Assembly: GCF_018224955.1 (NCBI RefSeq) | Contig: NZ_JAGTUU010000003.1 | Span: forward strand, 124,001-188,000 | Length of the DNA stretch: 64,000 nt | Origin: Thetidibacter halocola | GTDB taxonomy: Bacteria; Pseudomonadota; Alphaproteobacteria; Rhodobacterales; Rhodobacteraceae | Reading direction: 5' to 3' | In this document: one piece after another, positions 1 to 14,007 of the stretch | Numbering within the stretch: position 1 is the first letter of the stretch | How the letters are laid out: every line of letters starts with the position of its first letter | The notes under the pieces: model-generated | The model's database searches: none | Told to the model about the DNA's origin: nothing | The model's input: the letters and a program-made list of their open reading frames with translations, nothing else | Program-made: the position numbers and the translations under genes

Positions 1-36
1 GGGCAGGAAGCTGAAGCAGCCTTGGGTGATACGCAT
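1..36 (-). CDS. cbbS: RuBisCO small subunit, 5' end only (partial)
   Basis: Only the first 12 codons lie in the window, reading MRITQGCFSFLP, the typical N-terminus of red-type (form IC/ID) RuBisCO small subunits. It is the next gene downstream of cbbL on the same strand, the usual cbbLS order. The small subunit caps the L8S8 holoenzyme. The rest of the gene lies before position 1, so nothing can be said about length or integrity. Confidence 0.85.
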   Translation of the reverse strand, partial: MRITQGCFSFLP

Positions 37-59
37 GGTGTTTGTCTCCGGTTCTGGTC

Positions 60-78
60 CGGGGTCGCCTGGACCCCG
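60..78 (-). other. Hairpin in the cbbL-cbbS intergenic gap
   Basis: CGGGGTC (60-66) and GACCCCG (72-78) form a perfect 7-bp stem with a 5-nt loop in the 51-bp gap between the cbbL stop and the cbbS start. No U tract follows, so it is more likely an mRNA stability or translation-balancing element than a terminator. Its function is inferred. Confidence 0.4.
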
Positions 79-87
79 AAAGCGGGG

Positions 88-2659
<2,572 letters not shown>

Positions 2660-2670
2660 GTCGTCCTCCG

Positions 2671-3878
2671 TCAGGCTGCTTTGGCCGCGCGTTCCAGCGC
2701 CGCGATGCCGGGGAGCGTCCTGCCCTCCAGCCATTCCAGGAATGCCCCACCGGCGGTGGAGACATAGGTGAAGTCGTCGGCCACATGCGCCGCGTTCAGC
2801 GCTGCCACCGTGTCGCCGCCGCCCGCCACGCTGACCGCGTGACCCTCGCGGGTCAGATCGGCGGCGGTCTGGGCGAGCAGCATGGTGGACTGGTCGAAGG
2901 GCTTCATCTCGAAGGCGCCCAGCGGGCCGTTCCAGAGGATCGTGGCGCAGTCGGCCAGGACGCTCTGGAATTCGGCCAGAGCCTTCGGCCCGGCGTCGAG
3001 GATCATCGCGTCCTCGGGGCAGGCATCGCCGGCGACGACGGTGTTGCGGGCATGGGGTGCGAAATCCCATGCCGCGACCACGTCCACCGGCAGGTGGATC
3101 CTGCAGCCGGACTGCGCAGCCAGTTGGGTGATCTCGCGCACGGTGTCGACCTGGTCCGCCTCGTGCAGCGACCGGCCCATGGGCGCGCCTTGGGCGAACA
3201 GGAAGGTGTTGGCCATGCCGCCGCCGATGATGACGTGGTCGAGCTTGCCCACGAGGTTCTTCAGCACCGCGATCTTGGTCGAGACCTTCGATCCGCCGAC
3301 GATTGCCACGGCGGGCTTCTTGGGCGCTTCCAAAGCGGCGGTCAGCGCGTCGATTTCCTCCAGCAGCAGGGGGCCGGCATAGGCGGGCATCAGGTGCGCC
3401 ACGCCTTCGGTCGAGGCATGGGCGCGATGCGCGCAGGAAAACGCGTCGTTTACATAGAGATCGCCCAGCCGCGCCAGCGCGGCGGCAAAGCCGGGGTCGT
3501 TCGCCGTCTCGCCCGGATTGTAGCGCAGGTTCTCGCACAGCAGCGCCTGACCATCCTTCAGGCTTTCGCTGAGGATCACGGCGGCGTCCGTGGCGCAGGT
3601 GTCGGAAAAGCGCACCGGCACATCCAGCGCCTCGGCCAGCGCGGGGCGCAGCTTGTCCACCGAGTAGGCCGGGTCCATCACGTTGGGCTTCGGTCGACCG
3701 AAATGGGTGATGATGACCAGCCGCGCACCGCGCGCCAAGAGCGGTTTCATGCCATCGGCGAAGCGGGTGATGCGGGTGGCATCGGTGACCCGGCCATCCT
3801 CCATCGGCACGTTCAGATCGGCGCGCACCAGCAGGCGCTTGCCCTTCACGTCCACGTCCAGGATCGAGGGGATGGTCA

Positions 3879-3879
<1 letters not shown>
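2671..3879 (-). CDS. pgk: Phosphoglycerate kinase
   Basis: Phosphorylates 3-phosphoglycerate with ATP to 1,3-bisphosphoglycerate, the first reductive-phase step after RuBisCO. The 402-aa length is usual. Family segments are the N-terminal substrate site [52 protein letters not shown], and the C-terminal GGGDTVAA and [13 protein letters not shown]. Its ATG shares one base with the gap stop (TGATG, 3877-3881), indicating translational coupling. Putting pgk inside a cbb operon makes the lower Calvin cycle co-regulated with RuBisCO. Confidence 0.97.
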
Positions 3880-4876
<997 letters not shown>

Positions 4877-4880
<4 letters not shown>

Positions 4881-6880
4881 GCTCGCTTTCCCTTTTCGAT
4901 CATGCTTTTCGCTTCTGCGACAATGGCATCCGCAGTGATATTGAAGTGCTTGTAGAGGGCGTCGGCAGGGGCCGATGCGCCAAAGCCGGTCATGCCGACA
5001 AAGGCGTCGTCGCGGTCGAGGAACAGGTCCCAGCCCTGGCGAATGGCTGCCTCGCAGCCGACGCGCGGGGCCGTGCCCCGCACCTTGGCCTGGTAATCGG
5101 CGGGTTGCGCCGCGAAGAGCTCTAAGCTGGGGGCCGAGACCACGGCGGCGCGGATGCCCTGCGCCTCCAGCGCGTCGGCGGCGGTCAGCGCGATCTCGAC
5201 CTCGGAGCCGGTGGCGATCAGCGTCACGTCGCGGGCGCCATCCGTCTCGCGCAGCACATAGGCGCCGCGCGCGGTCTTGTTGGTATCGGTATGCATCGTG
5301 CGCAGCGTCGGCAGGTTCTGGCGCGACAGGCACAGCAGCGTCGGTGTCGCCGTGGAACTGGCGGCGATCTGCCAGGCCTCGGCGGTCTCGACCGCGTCGG
5401 CGGGGCGGATCACCGTCAGGTTCGGCATGGCGCGCAAGCTGGCGATGGTCTCCACCGGTTGGTGGGTCGGGCCGTCCTCGCCGAGGCCGATGCTGTCATG
5501 GGTCATGACGTAGGCCACAGGCACGCCCATCAGCGCCGAGAGGCGGATGGCCGGGCGGCAATAGTCGGCGAAGGCGAGGAAAGTGCCGCCATAGGTGAAG
5601 AACCCGCCATGCAGCGCGATCCCGTTCATCGCGGCGGCCATGCCGTGTTCGCGGATGCCATAATGTATGTAGTCGCCGCTGTAGTCATGGGCGGTGACAG
5701 GGCGCATCGCGCGGGTCTTGGTCAGGTTCGAGCCGGTCAGGTCGGCGGAACCGCCCACGGAGTTGGGCAGGGTGCCGTTGACAACCTCCAGCGCCATCTC
5801 GCTTGCCTTGCGGGTGGCGACCTTGGGCTTGTCCGCGCTCAGTTGCGCCTTGTAGGCGCAGATCGCGGCGTCGAGCGTCTGCACGTCGACCGGCGCCACG
5901 GCGGCGTCGAAGGCATCGGAAAGGGGCGAGGCCGCCTTGCGGGCTGCCCAGGCCGCGTGGGCCTGCGCGCCGCGTTTCGCCACCGCTCGCCATGCGTTCC
6001 GCACCTCGGTCGGCACTTCGAAGGGCGCCCATGTCCAGGCCAGCGCCTCGCGGGTCGCGGCGATCTCGGCCGCGCCCAGCGGTGCGCCATGCACCTTGTG
6101 GCTGCCGCCCATCGTGGGCGCGCCCTTGCCGATCACCGTCTTGCAGGCGATCAGGGACGGGCGGTCGTCGGCCCGGGCGGCCTCGATGGCCTTGGCGATG
6201 GCCTCGGGGTCGTGGCCGTCCACCGCCTGAACATGCCAGCGCGCCGCCTCGAACCGCTTCACCTGGTCCATCGAGGTCGACAGGTCGGTGGTGCCATCGA
6301 TGGTGATACCGTTGTCGTCCCAGAAGACGATCATCCGGCCCAGTGCCAGGTGCCCGGCGAGGTCGATCGCCTCGTGGCTGATCCCCTCCATCAGGCAGCC
6401 GTCGCCGGCGATGACCCAGGTCCAGTGGTCCACCAGCTCGTCGCCGAACCGGGCGTTCATCATCCGCTCGGCCAAAGCCATGCCGACAGCGGTCGCGATG
6501 CCCTGGCCCAGCGGCCCGGTCGTCGTCTCGATCCCCTTGGCGTGGCCGTATTCCGGGTGGCCGGCGGTGCGATAGCCCAACTGGCGGAAGTGGCGCAGCT
6601 GCTCGGCCCCCATGTCGTCATACCCAAGCAGGTGGTTGACCGCGTAATGCAGGGCCGAGGCGTGACCGGCGCTGAGGACAAAGCGGTCGCGGTCGGGCCA
6701 GCGGTGATCGGCCGGGTCGAGGGTGACGAAGCGGTTGAACAGCACCGCCGTCACGTCGGCGAGGCCCATCGGCGCGCCGGGATGGCCGGAATTGGCGGCC
6801 TGGACCATGTCCATCGCCAGCGCGCGGATCGCGTTGGCCATCAGGGTTTCGTCAGCCTTGGCAGGGGTTTGTACGTTCAT
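4877..6880 (-). CDS. cbbT: Transketolase
   Basis: Thiamine-diphosphate enzyme moving two-carbon ketol units to regenerate pentose phosphates. At 667 aa it is full length. Motifs include [22 protein letters not shown], the ThDP/Mg site [13 protein letters not shown]...DDNGITIDG, the pyrimidine-domain [10 protein letters not shown], and [18 protein letters not shown]. It is third in the operon after cbbP and overlaps gap by 4 bp. Co-location with RuBisCO genes supports the cbbT designation rather than a housekeeping tktA. Confidence 0.96.
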
Positions 6881-6927
6881 CTTGACACATCCTTCTTGCG
6901 CTGCCGCTTCGCTGTTTGGGCGCGGGT

Positions 6928-7800
6928 TCAGGCGCGCTTCGATTCATGGACGAGGCGGTTGACCATCGGCGTGAAGATCAGCTGCATGGCGAGGTCCATC
7001 TTGCCGCCCGGGATCACGATGGAGTTCGCGCGGCTCATCCAGCTGTTCTGGATCATTGAGGTCAGGTACGGGAAATCGATGCCGCGCGGGTTCTTGAACC
7101 GGATCACCACGAGGCTTTCGTCGGCGGTGGGAATCCAGCGGGCAATGAACGGGTCCGAGGTGTCGACCACCGGCACGCGCTGGAAATTCACGTCGGTCTC
7201 GACGAATTGCGGGCAGATGCAGTGCACGTACGCGTGCATCCGGCGCAGGATCGTGTCGGTCACGGCCTCTGTCGTGTAGCCGCGGCTGGCCTTGTCGCGG
7301 TGGATCTTCTGGATCCATTCCAGGTTGATGACCGGGACCACGCCGATCTTGAGGTCGGCATGTTTTGCGAGGTTCACGTCGTTGTTCACCACCGCACCGT
7401 GCAGCCCCTCGTAGAACAGCAGGTCAGAGCCGTCCTCGAACGGTTTCCACTCGGTGAACTTGCCCGGGGCGACGCCGTGGCGCTCTGCCTCGCGGTCGTC
7501 GTGGATGTAGTGGCGCGTCTCGCCCTTGCCGGTCCGGGCATAGGTGCTGAACACCTCCTCCAGCTTGGCCAGTTCGTTCGCGTCATAGGAAAAATGGCTG
7601 AAGGTTTCGTCCCCGGCCGCCTTGCGCCGGTCCAGTTCGGCCTTCATCGACGCACGGTCGAAGCGGTGAAAGGCGTCGCCCTCGATGGAAACCGTCTTGA
7701 TCCCCTCGCGGCGAAAGATCTGGTCGAACGTGCTTTTCACGGTCGTGGTGCCGGCACCGGAGGAACCGGTCACCGAGATGATCGGGTGCTTCTTGGACAT
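6928..7800 (-). CDS. cbbP: Phosphoribulokinase
   Basis: Phosphorylates ribulose-5-phosphate to the RuBisCO substrate ribulose-1,5-bisphosphate; with RuBisCO it is diagnostic for the Calvin cycle. The 290-aa protein is the short, octameric proteobacterial type. The P-loop is GSSGAGTTT (residues about 12-20). Substrate-binding segments are [31 protein letters not shown] and [11 protein letters not shown]. The gene lies 15 bp downstream of cbbF and 47 bp upstream of cbbT. Confidence 0.97.
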   Translation of the reverse strand: MSKKHPIISVTGSSGAGTTTVKSTFDQIFRREGIKTVSIEGDAFHRFDRASMKAELDRRKAAGDETFSHFSYDANELAKLEEVFSTYARTGKGETRHYIHDDREAERHGVAPGKFTEWKPFEDGSDLLFYEGLHGAVVNNDVNLAKHADLKIGVVPVINLEWIQKIHRDKASRGYTTEAVTDTILRRMHAYVHCICPQFVETDVNFQRVPVVDTSDPFIARWIPTADESLVVIRFKNPRGIDFPYLTSMIQNSWMSRANSIVIPGGKMDLAMQLIFTPMVNRLVHESKRA

Positions 7801-7815
7801 GGGACTGCTTTCTGG

Positions 7816-8817
7816 TCAGGCGCGGAACAGGCCGCGATTGCCGAAGAGGGCGGAAACCTCCTGCGCGGGCAGGTCGTGATAGGTGGCGACGCGGGCGACC
7901 TTGTCGGCCGTGCCGAAGACAAAGGGGGTCCGGGCGTGCAGGCTGTCGGGGGCGATATCCAGGATCGGGCGTTCGCCGTCGGTCGCCGCACCGCCCGCCT
8001 GTTCCACCAGGTAGGCGATGGGATGGCATTCGTAGACCATCCGCAGGCGGCCGCGTTCGTAGCCGGGGCGCTCGTCGCCGGGGTACAGGAAGATGCCGCC
8101 ACGCGACATGATGCGGTGTGTCTCGGCCACCAGCGAGGCGACCCAGCGCATGTTGAAATTCTTGCCGCGCGGGCCTTCGATCCCGGCCAGGCAGTCGTCG
8201 ATATAGGCGCGGATCGGCTGCGCCCAGTGGCGATAGTTCGAGGCGTTGATTGCGAACTCGCTGGCCTGCGCGGGGATCGAGGGGGCCGAGGGTGTCTCGC
8301 GGAAGGTGCCCGTGGCGCGGTCCATCACGAATTGCCGCACGCCCGCGCCGAAGGTGACGACCAGCGCCGTCTGCGGCCCGTAGATGAAATAGCCCGAGGC
8401 GAGGATCGACCGACCGTCGCGTAGGAACGTGGCGTTGCCGTCGTCAAGCGCGTCGCGGATGCAGAAGATCGTGCCGATCGAGACATTGGCGTCGATGTTG
8501 GACGAGCCGTCCAGCGGGTCGATGGCCAGCGCGAGGTGCCCGGTGGCGTCGATCAGCTCAACCGTCTCGCGTTCCTCGGAGGCATACCAGCGCAGGCCGG
8601 TGCCACGCAGCGCGGTGCGAAAGGCGTCGTCGGCGATCACGTCCAGCGCCTTCTGCTGGTCGCCATCGGTATTGGCACCCACGGCGGCGCCCAGGTCGGC
8701 GCCCAGCGGGCCCAGCGAGATCCGCGCCGACAGGTCGGCGGCAACGGAACACAGCGCTTCGACGATCGGGGACAGGGTATCGGGGATCGCCCTTTCGGGC
8801 ATCGCGATCATGGGCAT
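7816..8817 (-). CDS. cbbF: Class I fructose-1,6-bisphosphatase
   Basis: Removes the C1 phosphate of fructose-1,6-bisphosphate (and in many bacteria sedoheptulose bisphosphate) during RuBP regeneration. The metal-binding [11 protein letters not shown] is clear near residue 105, followed by FFIY-type [24 protein letters not shown] and [10 protein letters not shown] place the start at the ATG at 8817 (333 aa) because GGGAGG sits 9 nt upstream; an in-frame ATG at 8850 would add 11 unsupported residues, and one at 8811 is also possible. It is the promoter-proximal gene of the operon, divergent from cbbR. Confidence 0.95.
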   Translation of the reverse strand: MPMIAMPERAIPDTLSPIVEALCSVAADLSARISLGPLGADLGAAVGANTDGDQQKALDVIADDAFRTALRGTGLRWYASEERETVELIDATGHLALAIDPLDGSSNIDANVSIGTIFCIRDALDDGNATFLRDGRSILASGYFIYGPQTALVVTFGAGVRQFVMDRATGTFRETPSAPSIPAQASEFAINASNYRHWAQPIRAYIDDCLAGIEGPRGKNFNMRWVASLVAETHRIMSRGGIFLYPGDERPGYERGRLRMVYECHPIAYLVEQAGGAATDGERPILDIAPDSLHARTPFVFGTADKVARVATYHDLPAQEVSALFGNRGLFRA

Positions 8818-8866
8818 CCGGACTGGCCTCCCTACCAGTGTGGCGAACACCCTTTGATATTCGGTT

Positions 8867-8923
8867 TTATGAATGATAATAAAATTTCATAATTCTTCAC
8901 CGTGGTAAGAGAAAATTTATGAA
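8867..8923. promoter_or_regulatory. Putative CbbR operator in the cbbF-cbbR divergent region
   Basis: The 101-bp divergent gap is strikingly AT-rich. TTATGAA (8867-8873) and TTCATAA (8886-8892) form a perfect inverted repeat 12 bp apart. A third copy, TTATGAA (8917-8923), covers the cbbR start codon. LysR-type regulators bind such dyads with a T-N11-A core, and CbbR usually activates cbb and represses itself. Assignment to CbbR is by position. Confidence 0.6.
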
Positions 8924-9848
8924 GCGGCTCGATCAGCTCAATCTGCGGCAGTTGCGCGCCCTCAAGACGGTGGCCGAGGAACGCACGGTTTCTGCGGCTG
9001 CGAACGTGCTGGGGCTGACCCCTCCGGCGGTGCATACCCAGTTGAAAAACCTCGAGGAAATCATCGGTGCGCCGCTGATCGAACGCGAGAGCAAGGACCA
9101 CGCTGTGCTGACGCGGCACGGTCGGGCCTTGGTGCGGGCCTATGACGAGATGCGTGCGACACTCGAACGCACCATCGTGCAGCTGAACGCGCTGGATAGC
9201 GGGCGGGCGGGGTCGGTCACGCTGGGCGTGGTGAGCACGGCCAAGTATTTCGCGCCGGGAATCGTCGCCATGCTGGGGCAGGAGATGCCCGACCTGGCGG
9301 TGCGGCTGATCATCGGGAATCGGGGCGAGATCGTCGAGGGGCTGGAACGCGGCGCCTATGACCTCTGCATCATGGGCCGTCCCCCGCGCGAGCCGCTGGT
9401 GGATGCCGTGCGGATCGGCCCGCACCCGCATGTCATCATCGCGCCGCCCGAGCATCCGCTGGCCGCGCGGCGGGGGCTGGCGCCGTCCGACCTGGTGGAC
9501 GAACGCTTTGTCCTGCGCGAGGACGGGTCGGGCACACGGCTGCTGACCGAACGCTTCCTGGCCGAAATCGACGAGGACCGACCCGTGGCGCGGATCGAGA
9601 TGTCGTCGAACGAGACGATCAAGCAGGCGGTCCTCAGCGGGCTGGGGATCGCGCTGATCTCGGCCCACACGGTGGCTTACGAGTTGTCGGTGGGCCGGTT
9701 GGTGGCGCTGGACGTGGCGGGCCTGCCGATCCTGCGCAGCTGGTACGTGACACGCTCAGAGCACGTGGCGCGCACTCAGGCCGCCGACCGCGTGCAGGAC
9801 TGGCTGGTGAAGAACGCGCCGCGCTTTCTGCCCGAGTTGCCGTTCTGA
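8919..9848 (+). CDS. cbbR: LysR-family regulator of the cbb operon
   Basis: A 309-aa LysR-type regulator with an N-terminal winged helix-turn-helix (LNLRQLRALKTVAEERTVSAAANVLGLTPPAVHTQLKNLE, about residues 7-48) and a C-terminal periplasmic-binding-like effector domain. It is transcribed divergently from cbbF across a short AT-rich region with dyads, the classical position of cbbR. CbbR proteins sense Calvin-cycle or redox metabolites such as RuBP or NADPH; the effector here is not visible. The stop is one base from the convergent ugpC stop. I saw no strong ribosome binding site; the sequence before ATG is AAGAGAAAATTT. Confidence 0.9.
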   Translation: MKRLDQLNLRQLRALKTVAEERTVSAAANVLGLTPPAVHTQLKNLEEIIGAPLIERESKDHAVLTRHGRALVRAYDEMRATLERTIVQLNALDSGRAGSVTLGVVSTAKYFAPGIVAMLGQEMPDLAVRLIIGNRGEIVEGLERGAYDLCIMGRPPREPLVDAVRIGPHPHVIIAPPEHPLAARRGLAPSDLVDERFVLREDGSGTRLLTERFLAEIDEDRPVARIEMSSNETIKQAVLSGLGIALISAHTVAYELSVGRLVALDVAGLPILRSWYVTRSEHVARTQAADRVQDWLVKNAPRFLPELPF

Positions 9849-9849
9849 A

Positions 9850-10848
9850 TCAGACCCGGCGGCCCGCCGCGTCAAAGCGCATCATCGCACCGTCCTGCCA
9901 GCCGACGCGAATGGCGCTGCCTTCGGCCGGGATGGCGTGGGCGGCGTCCTGCCGGACCGTGACCTGCGTGCCGTCCGCGGCGCGCAGATGCACCAGCGTC
10001 TCGGCCCCCAGCGCCTCGGCATAGGCGACGGTTCCCTGCAACGCGCCCTCGGGATCGATCGCCATGTGTTCGGGGCGGATGCCGATCTGCCCGTCGCCCT
10101 GCTGTCCCAGCAGGGCGGGCGAGAGAAAGTTGGTGGGCGGAGAGCCGATGAAACCCGCGACAAAGGTCGTCTGCGGATTGCCGTAGACCTCCAGCGGCGC
10201 GCCCACCTGGTCGGCAACGCCGCCATTCATCACGACCATCCGGTCGGCCAGCGTCATCGCCTCGACCTGGTCATGGGTGACATACAGGGCTGTGACCCCC
10301 AGTTCGCGTTGCAGCGCCTTGATCTCCAGCCGCATCTGCACCCGCAGCTTGGCGTCGAGGTTCGACAGCGGTTCGTCGAACAGGAAGACGGCGGGCTTTC
10401 GCACTATGGCGCGACCCATGGCGACGCGCTGGCGCTGGCCGCCCGACAGCTCGCGCGGCTTGCGCTGCAGGTATGGTTCCAGCTGCAGCATCTTCGCGGC
10501 CTGCGCCACGCGGGCCTCGATCTCTGACTTGGGCGTCTTCGCGATCTTCAGTCCGTAGGCCATGTTGTCGAAGACCGACATGTGCGGGTAGAGCGCGTAG
10601 TTCTGGAACACCATGGCGATGTCGCGGGCCATCGGCTCTGCCTCGTTCACGCGGCGGTCGCCGATGCGGACCTCGCCGCTGGTCACGGTTTCCAGCCCCG
10701 CCACCATGCGCAGCAGCGTGGACTTGCCGCAGCCCGATGGTCCGACGATCACGATGAACTCGCCATCGGCGATGTCGATGTCGACGCCGTGGATAACGTC
10801 GGTCTTGCCGAAGGACTTGCGGATGTCCTGAAGGGATACGGTCGCCAT
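9850..10848 (-). CDS. ugpC: ABC transporter ATP-binding protein, UgpC/MsmK type
   Basis: Energises the glycerol-3-phosphate/sugar type importer encoded upstream. The 332-aa protein has Walker [11 protein letters not shown]-loop [12 protein letters not shown], signature [14 protein letters not shown], Walker [16 protein letters not shown]-loop YVTHDQ, and a C-terminal OB-type regulatory domain with IGIRPEHM, characteristic of the CUT1 family. Its ATG shares one base with the ugpE stop (TAATG at 10846-10850). The order B-A-E-C matches E. coli ugp without ugpQ. Confidence 0.92.
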   Translation of the reverse strand: MATVSLQDIRKSFGKTDVIHGVDIDIADGEFIVIVGPSGCGKSTLLRMVAGLETVTSGEVRIGDRRVNEAEPMARDIAMVFQNYALYPHMSVFDNMAYGLKIAKTPKSEIEARVAQAAKMLQLEPYLQRKPRELSGGQRQRVAMGRAIVRKPAVFLFDEPLSNLDAKLRVQMRLEIKALQRELGVTALYVTHDQVEAMTLADRMVVMNGGVADQVGAPLEVYGNPQTTFVAGFIGSPPTNFLSPALLGQQGDGQIGIRPEHMAIDPEGALQGTVAYAEALGAETLVHLRAADGTQVTVRQDAAHAIPAEGSAIRVGWQDGAMMRFDAAGRRV

Positions 10849-11702
10849 TATTTCTCGCTTTCCACAAGCCCGCGGATGAACAGTTTCTGCATCCCGATCA
10901 CCACCAGCACCGGCGGGATCATGGCGAGGATCGAGGTCGCCATGATGACCGGCCAGTCGGCGATGTCGTCGCCCGACGGGAACATCTGCTTGATCCCCAT
11001 GACGATGGTGTTCATCGACGGGTCGGTGGTGATCAGCAGCGGCCAGAGATACTGGTTCCAGCCGTAGATGAACAGGATTACGAAGAGCGCGGCAATGTTC
11101 GTCCGGCTCATCGGCAGAAGGATGTCGAAGAAGAAGCGCATCGGCCCCGCGCCGTCGACCCGCGCCGCCTCGGCCAGTTCGTCCGGGACGGTCATGAAGA
11201 ACTGCCGGAACAGGAAGGTGGCCGTGGCGCTGGCGACCAGCGGCAGGATCAGGCCGGAATAGCTGTTGAGCATGCCGAAATTGGCGATCACCTCGTAGGT
11301 CGGCACGATGCGCACCTCGACCGGCAGCATCAGCGTCAGGAAGATCAGCCAGAAGAAGACCCGCCGGAACGGAAAGCGGAAATAGACGATGGCAAAGGCC
11401 GACAGCAGTGAGATGGCGATCTTGCCCAGCGAGATGCCGATGGCCATGACCATCGAGTTCGCCAGCATCAGGGCCACGGGTGCGTTCACGCCCGAGGTCA
11501 GCGCCTTGGAGTAGTTCTCCCACATCTGGTCGCCGGGCAGCAGCGGCATGGGGGGGCGCACGATTTCCGGCTGGCTGACGGTCGAGGCGACAAAGGCCAG
11601 CCAGATCGGAAACGCGATGAACGCCACGCCCAGGATCAGCCCCAGATGCGTCAGCCACAGGCCCGCGCCGCGCCGTTCCACCATGCCGCCCCGGTCCGCC
11701 AT
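10848..11702 (-). CDS. ugpE: ABC transporter permease, UgpE type
   Basis: Inner-membrane permease of 284 aa with about six hydrophobic helices. The cytoplasmic coupling segment [25 protein letters not shown] is the EAA loop that contacts the ATPase. It belongs to the MalG/UgpE half of CUT1 importers. It shares one base with both neighbours (TGATG at 11700-11704 and TAATG at 10846-10850), so the permease and ATPase genes are translationally coupled. Confidence 0.92.
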   Translation of the reverse strand: MADRGGMVERRGAGLWLTHLGLILGVAFIAFPIWLAFVASTVSQPEIVRPPMPLLPGDQMWENYSKALTSGVNAPVALMLANSMVMAIGISLGKIAISLLSAFAIVYFRFPFRRVFFWLIFLTLMLPVEVRIVPTYEVIANFGMLNSYSGLILPLVASATATFLFRQFFMTVPDELAEAARVDGAGPMRFFFDILLPMSRTNIAALFVILFIYGWNQYLWPLLITTDPSMNTIVMGIKQMFPSGDDIADWPVIMATSILAMIPPVLVVIGMQKLFIRGLVESEK

Positions 11703-12583
11703 CAGTAGTGCACCCTGCGTTCGATGTACTTGAACTGGATCACCGTCAGGATCGACACGACGAACAGCAGGATCACCGACTGCGCCGCAGACGATCCCAG
11801 GTCCTGGCCCACGAAGCCATCGGCATAGACCTTGTAGACAAGGATCGTGGTCGCCTGCTGCGGCCCGCCCGAGGTGATCGTGTGGATCACGCCGAAGGTC
11901 TCGAAAAAGGCGTAGATGATGTTGACCACCAGCAGGAAGAAGGTGGTGGGCGACAGCAGCGGCCAGACGATGGTGCGGAAGCGCGTCCAGAAATGCGCGC
12001 CGTCGATCGCCGCCGCCTCGATCACGCTGCGCGGGATCGCCTGAAGCCCGGCGAGGAAGAACAGGAAGTTGTAGCTGATGCGTCCCCATGCGCTGGCCAC
12101 GACGACAAGGCCCATCGCCTCGCCCTCGTTCAGGACGTGGTTCCAGTCATAGCCGAGTTGCCCGAGATACCACGTGACGACGCCCACGCGGGTGTTGAAC
12201 ATGAACAGCCACAGCACGCCCGCCACCGCCGGAGCGACGGCATAGGGCCAGATCAGCAGCGTGCGATAGGTGCCCGAGCCCTTGATCAGCCGGTCGGCCA
12301 GCACCGCCAGATACAGCGCCACGCCCATCGACACGACCGTGACGAGGATCGAGAAGATCGCCGTGGTGACAAAGCTCGCGCGGTAATAGCGGTCGCCCAG
12401 CAGGTATTCGAAATTCCCCAGCCCCACCCATTGCATGGACAGGCCGAACGGGTCGGGGATGAACAGCGACTGCCAGATCGCCTGTCCCGCCGGATAGAAG
12501 AAGAACACCGCCGTGATGACGATCTGCGGCAGGACCAGCAGCAGGGGCAGCCAGATGCCCTTGAAGGTGACGCGCTTTTCCAT
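11702..12583 (-). CDS. ugpA: ABC transporter permease, UgpA type
   Basis: A 293-aa inner-membrane permease of the MalF/UgpA group, with about six hydrophobic helices and the EAA loop [28 protein letters not shown]. It pairs with UgpE to form the channel. The N-terminal pattern ([28 protein letters not shown]) closely resembles UgpA. The start is the ATG at 12583, 56 bp downstream of the binding-protein stop, a gap holding a strong hairpin. Confidence 0.92.
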   Translation of the reverse strand: MEKRVTFKGIWLPLLLVLPQIVITAVFFFYPAGQAIWQSLFIPDPFGLSMQWVGLGNFEYLLGDRYYRASFVTTAIFSILVTVVSMGVALYLAVLADRLIKGSGTYRTLLIWPYAVAPAVAGVLWLFMFNTRVGVVTWYLGQLGYDWNHVLNEGEAMGLVVVASAWGRISYNFLFFLAGLQAIPRSVIEAAAIDGAHFWTRFRTIVWPLLSPTTFFLLVVNIIYAFFETFGVIHTITSGGPQQATTILVYKVYADGFVGQDLGSSAAQSVILLFVVSILTVIQFKYIERRVHY

Positions 12584-12601
12584 GTGGGATCAGGCGGAAG
12601 A

Positions 12602-12629
12602 CCCGTCCCGGAGCGAAGCCCGGGACGGG
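12602..12629 (-). other. Strong hairpin between ugpB and ugpA
   Basis: CCCGTCCCGG (12602-12611) pairs perfectly with CCGGGACGGG (12620-12629) around an 8-nt loop. It lies just after the binding-protein stop on the coding strand and lacks a U tract. Such elements commonly protect the upstream cistron from 3' decay or partly terminate, giving excess binding protein. Confidence 0.55.
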
Positions 12630-12639
12630 ATTCCCCGGC

Positions 12640-13941
12640 TCAGCGGTTGGCTTGCTCGAAGCGGCGCAGCAACTGGTTGCCGCGTTCCACGGCGCTGTCC
12701 AGCGCCGCCTGCGCGTCCTTGTCGCCTGACCACACGGCCTCGAGTTCCTCGTCGATGATCGTGCGGATCTGGTCGAACGAGCCCAGGCGCAGACCCTTGG
12801 AGTTCTCTGTCGGCTCCTTGGCGGTCATCTGGATCACCGCGATGTCGGTGCCCGGATTCGCGTCGTAGAACCCCTGGCTGCGGGTCAACTCGCCGGCTTC
12901 GGCGGTGATCGGCAGATAGCCGGTGTCCTGGTGCCACTTGGCCTGGATTTCGGGGGACGACAGGAAATCCATGAAGGCGGCGACGCCCTTGTATTCCTCG
13001 TCGGTCTGGCCCGCCATCACCCACAGCGAGGCGCCGCCGATGATGGTGTTCTGCGGCTCGGCCGCGACGGCCTCCCAGTAGGGCAGGGGCCGCACGTCGA
13101 AGGCGAACTGCGCCTCGGCCTTGATGCCGGCGTAACCGGCCGAGGATTCGGTGAACAGTGCGCATTCACCCGCGCGGAAATTCGCCCCGCCCTCGTTGCG
13201 GCGGCCGGCATAGATGAATTTGCCGTCCTTGGCCCACTGGCCCATCGCGCCGATATGCGCCACCTGCGCCGGGCCGTTGAAGGCGAGTTCCGTATCCAGC
13301 CCGCCAAATCCGTTCTCCTTCGTGGCGAAGGGCACGTTGTGGTACGCGGACAGGTTTTCCAGGTGGATCCAGCTTTGCCATGCGGTGGTCAGCGGGCAGG
13401 ACACGCCGGCTTCCTTCAATTGGTCCAGCACGCCGCCGACCTTTTCCCAGGTCGTCAGGTCGGTGTCGGGGTCGATCCCGGCCTCGGCCAGCTTGTCGCG
13501 GTTCACCCACAGGACGGGGGTGGACGAGTTGAACGGCAGCGACAGCATGTTGCCGTCCGGCGCGGTGTAGTAGCCCGTGACCGAGCCGATGTATTTCGAC
13601 TGGTCGAACCCGTCGCCCATCACCTCGTAGACCGGCACGACGGCGCCCTTGGCGGCCATCATCGTGGCGGTGCCGACCTCGAACACCATCAGGATGTCGG
13701 GCTGTTCGCCGGCGCGGAAGGCGGCGATGCCGGCGTTCAGCGTTTCCGAATAGTTGCCCTTGTGGGTGGCGACGACGGTGTAATCGGACTGGCTGGCGTT
13801 GAAGGTGGTGACCTGTTCGGCCACCAGGTCGCCGAGGCGGCCGGTGAAGGCGTGCCAGAAATCGACCTGGGTCTGCGCCTGTGCGGCGGCGGCGGTGCCC
13901 ATAACGGCAGCGGCCGCAAGAATCGATGCGGAATGTTTCAC
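12640..13941 (-). CDS. ugpB: Periplasmic substrate-binding protein, glycerol-3-phosphate type
   Basis: A 433-aa extracytoplasmic binding protein that delivers substrate to UgpAE. The GTG at 13941 gives a clean signal peptide (MKHSASILAAAAVMGTAAAAQAQ) and has GGAAGG 7 nt upstream; an ATG 48 nt further upstream would add charged residues before it. The segment WHAFTGRLGDLVAEQVTTFN...HKGNYSETLNAGIAAFRAGEQPDILMVFEVGTATMM closely parallels E. coli UgpB, making sn-glycerol-3-phosphate or its diesters the likely substrate. It is the first gene of a four-gene minus-strand operon. Confidence 0.88.
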   Translation of the reverse strand: MKHSASILAAAAVMGTAAAAQAQTQVDFWHAFTGRLGDLVAEQVTTFNASQSDYTVVATHKGNYSETLNAGIAAFRAGEQPDILMVFEVGTATMMAAKGAVVPVYEVMGDGFDQSKYIGSVTGYYTAPDGNMLSLPFNSSTPVLWVNRDKLAEAGIDPDTDLTTWEKVGGVLDQLKEAGVSCPLTTAWQSWIHLENLSAYHNVPFATKENGFGGLDTELAFNGPAQVAHIGAMGQWAKDGKFIYAGRRNEGGANFRAGECALFTESSAGYAGIKAEAQFAFDVRPLPYWEAVAAEPQNTIIGGASLWVMAGQTDEEYKGVAAFMDFLSSPEIQAKWHQDTGYLPITAEAGELTRSQGFYDANPGTDIAVIQMTAKEPTENSKGLRLGSFDQIRTIIDEELEAVWSGDKDAQAALDSAVERGNQLLRRFEQANR

Positions 13942-14007
13942 GGTGTATCCTTCCCTGTTTTCCGTTGCCTCGGGCAGCGCCTCCGGCACGACCGGCCTTA
14001 TGATGCC

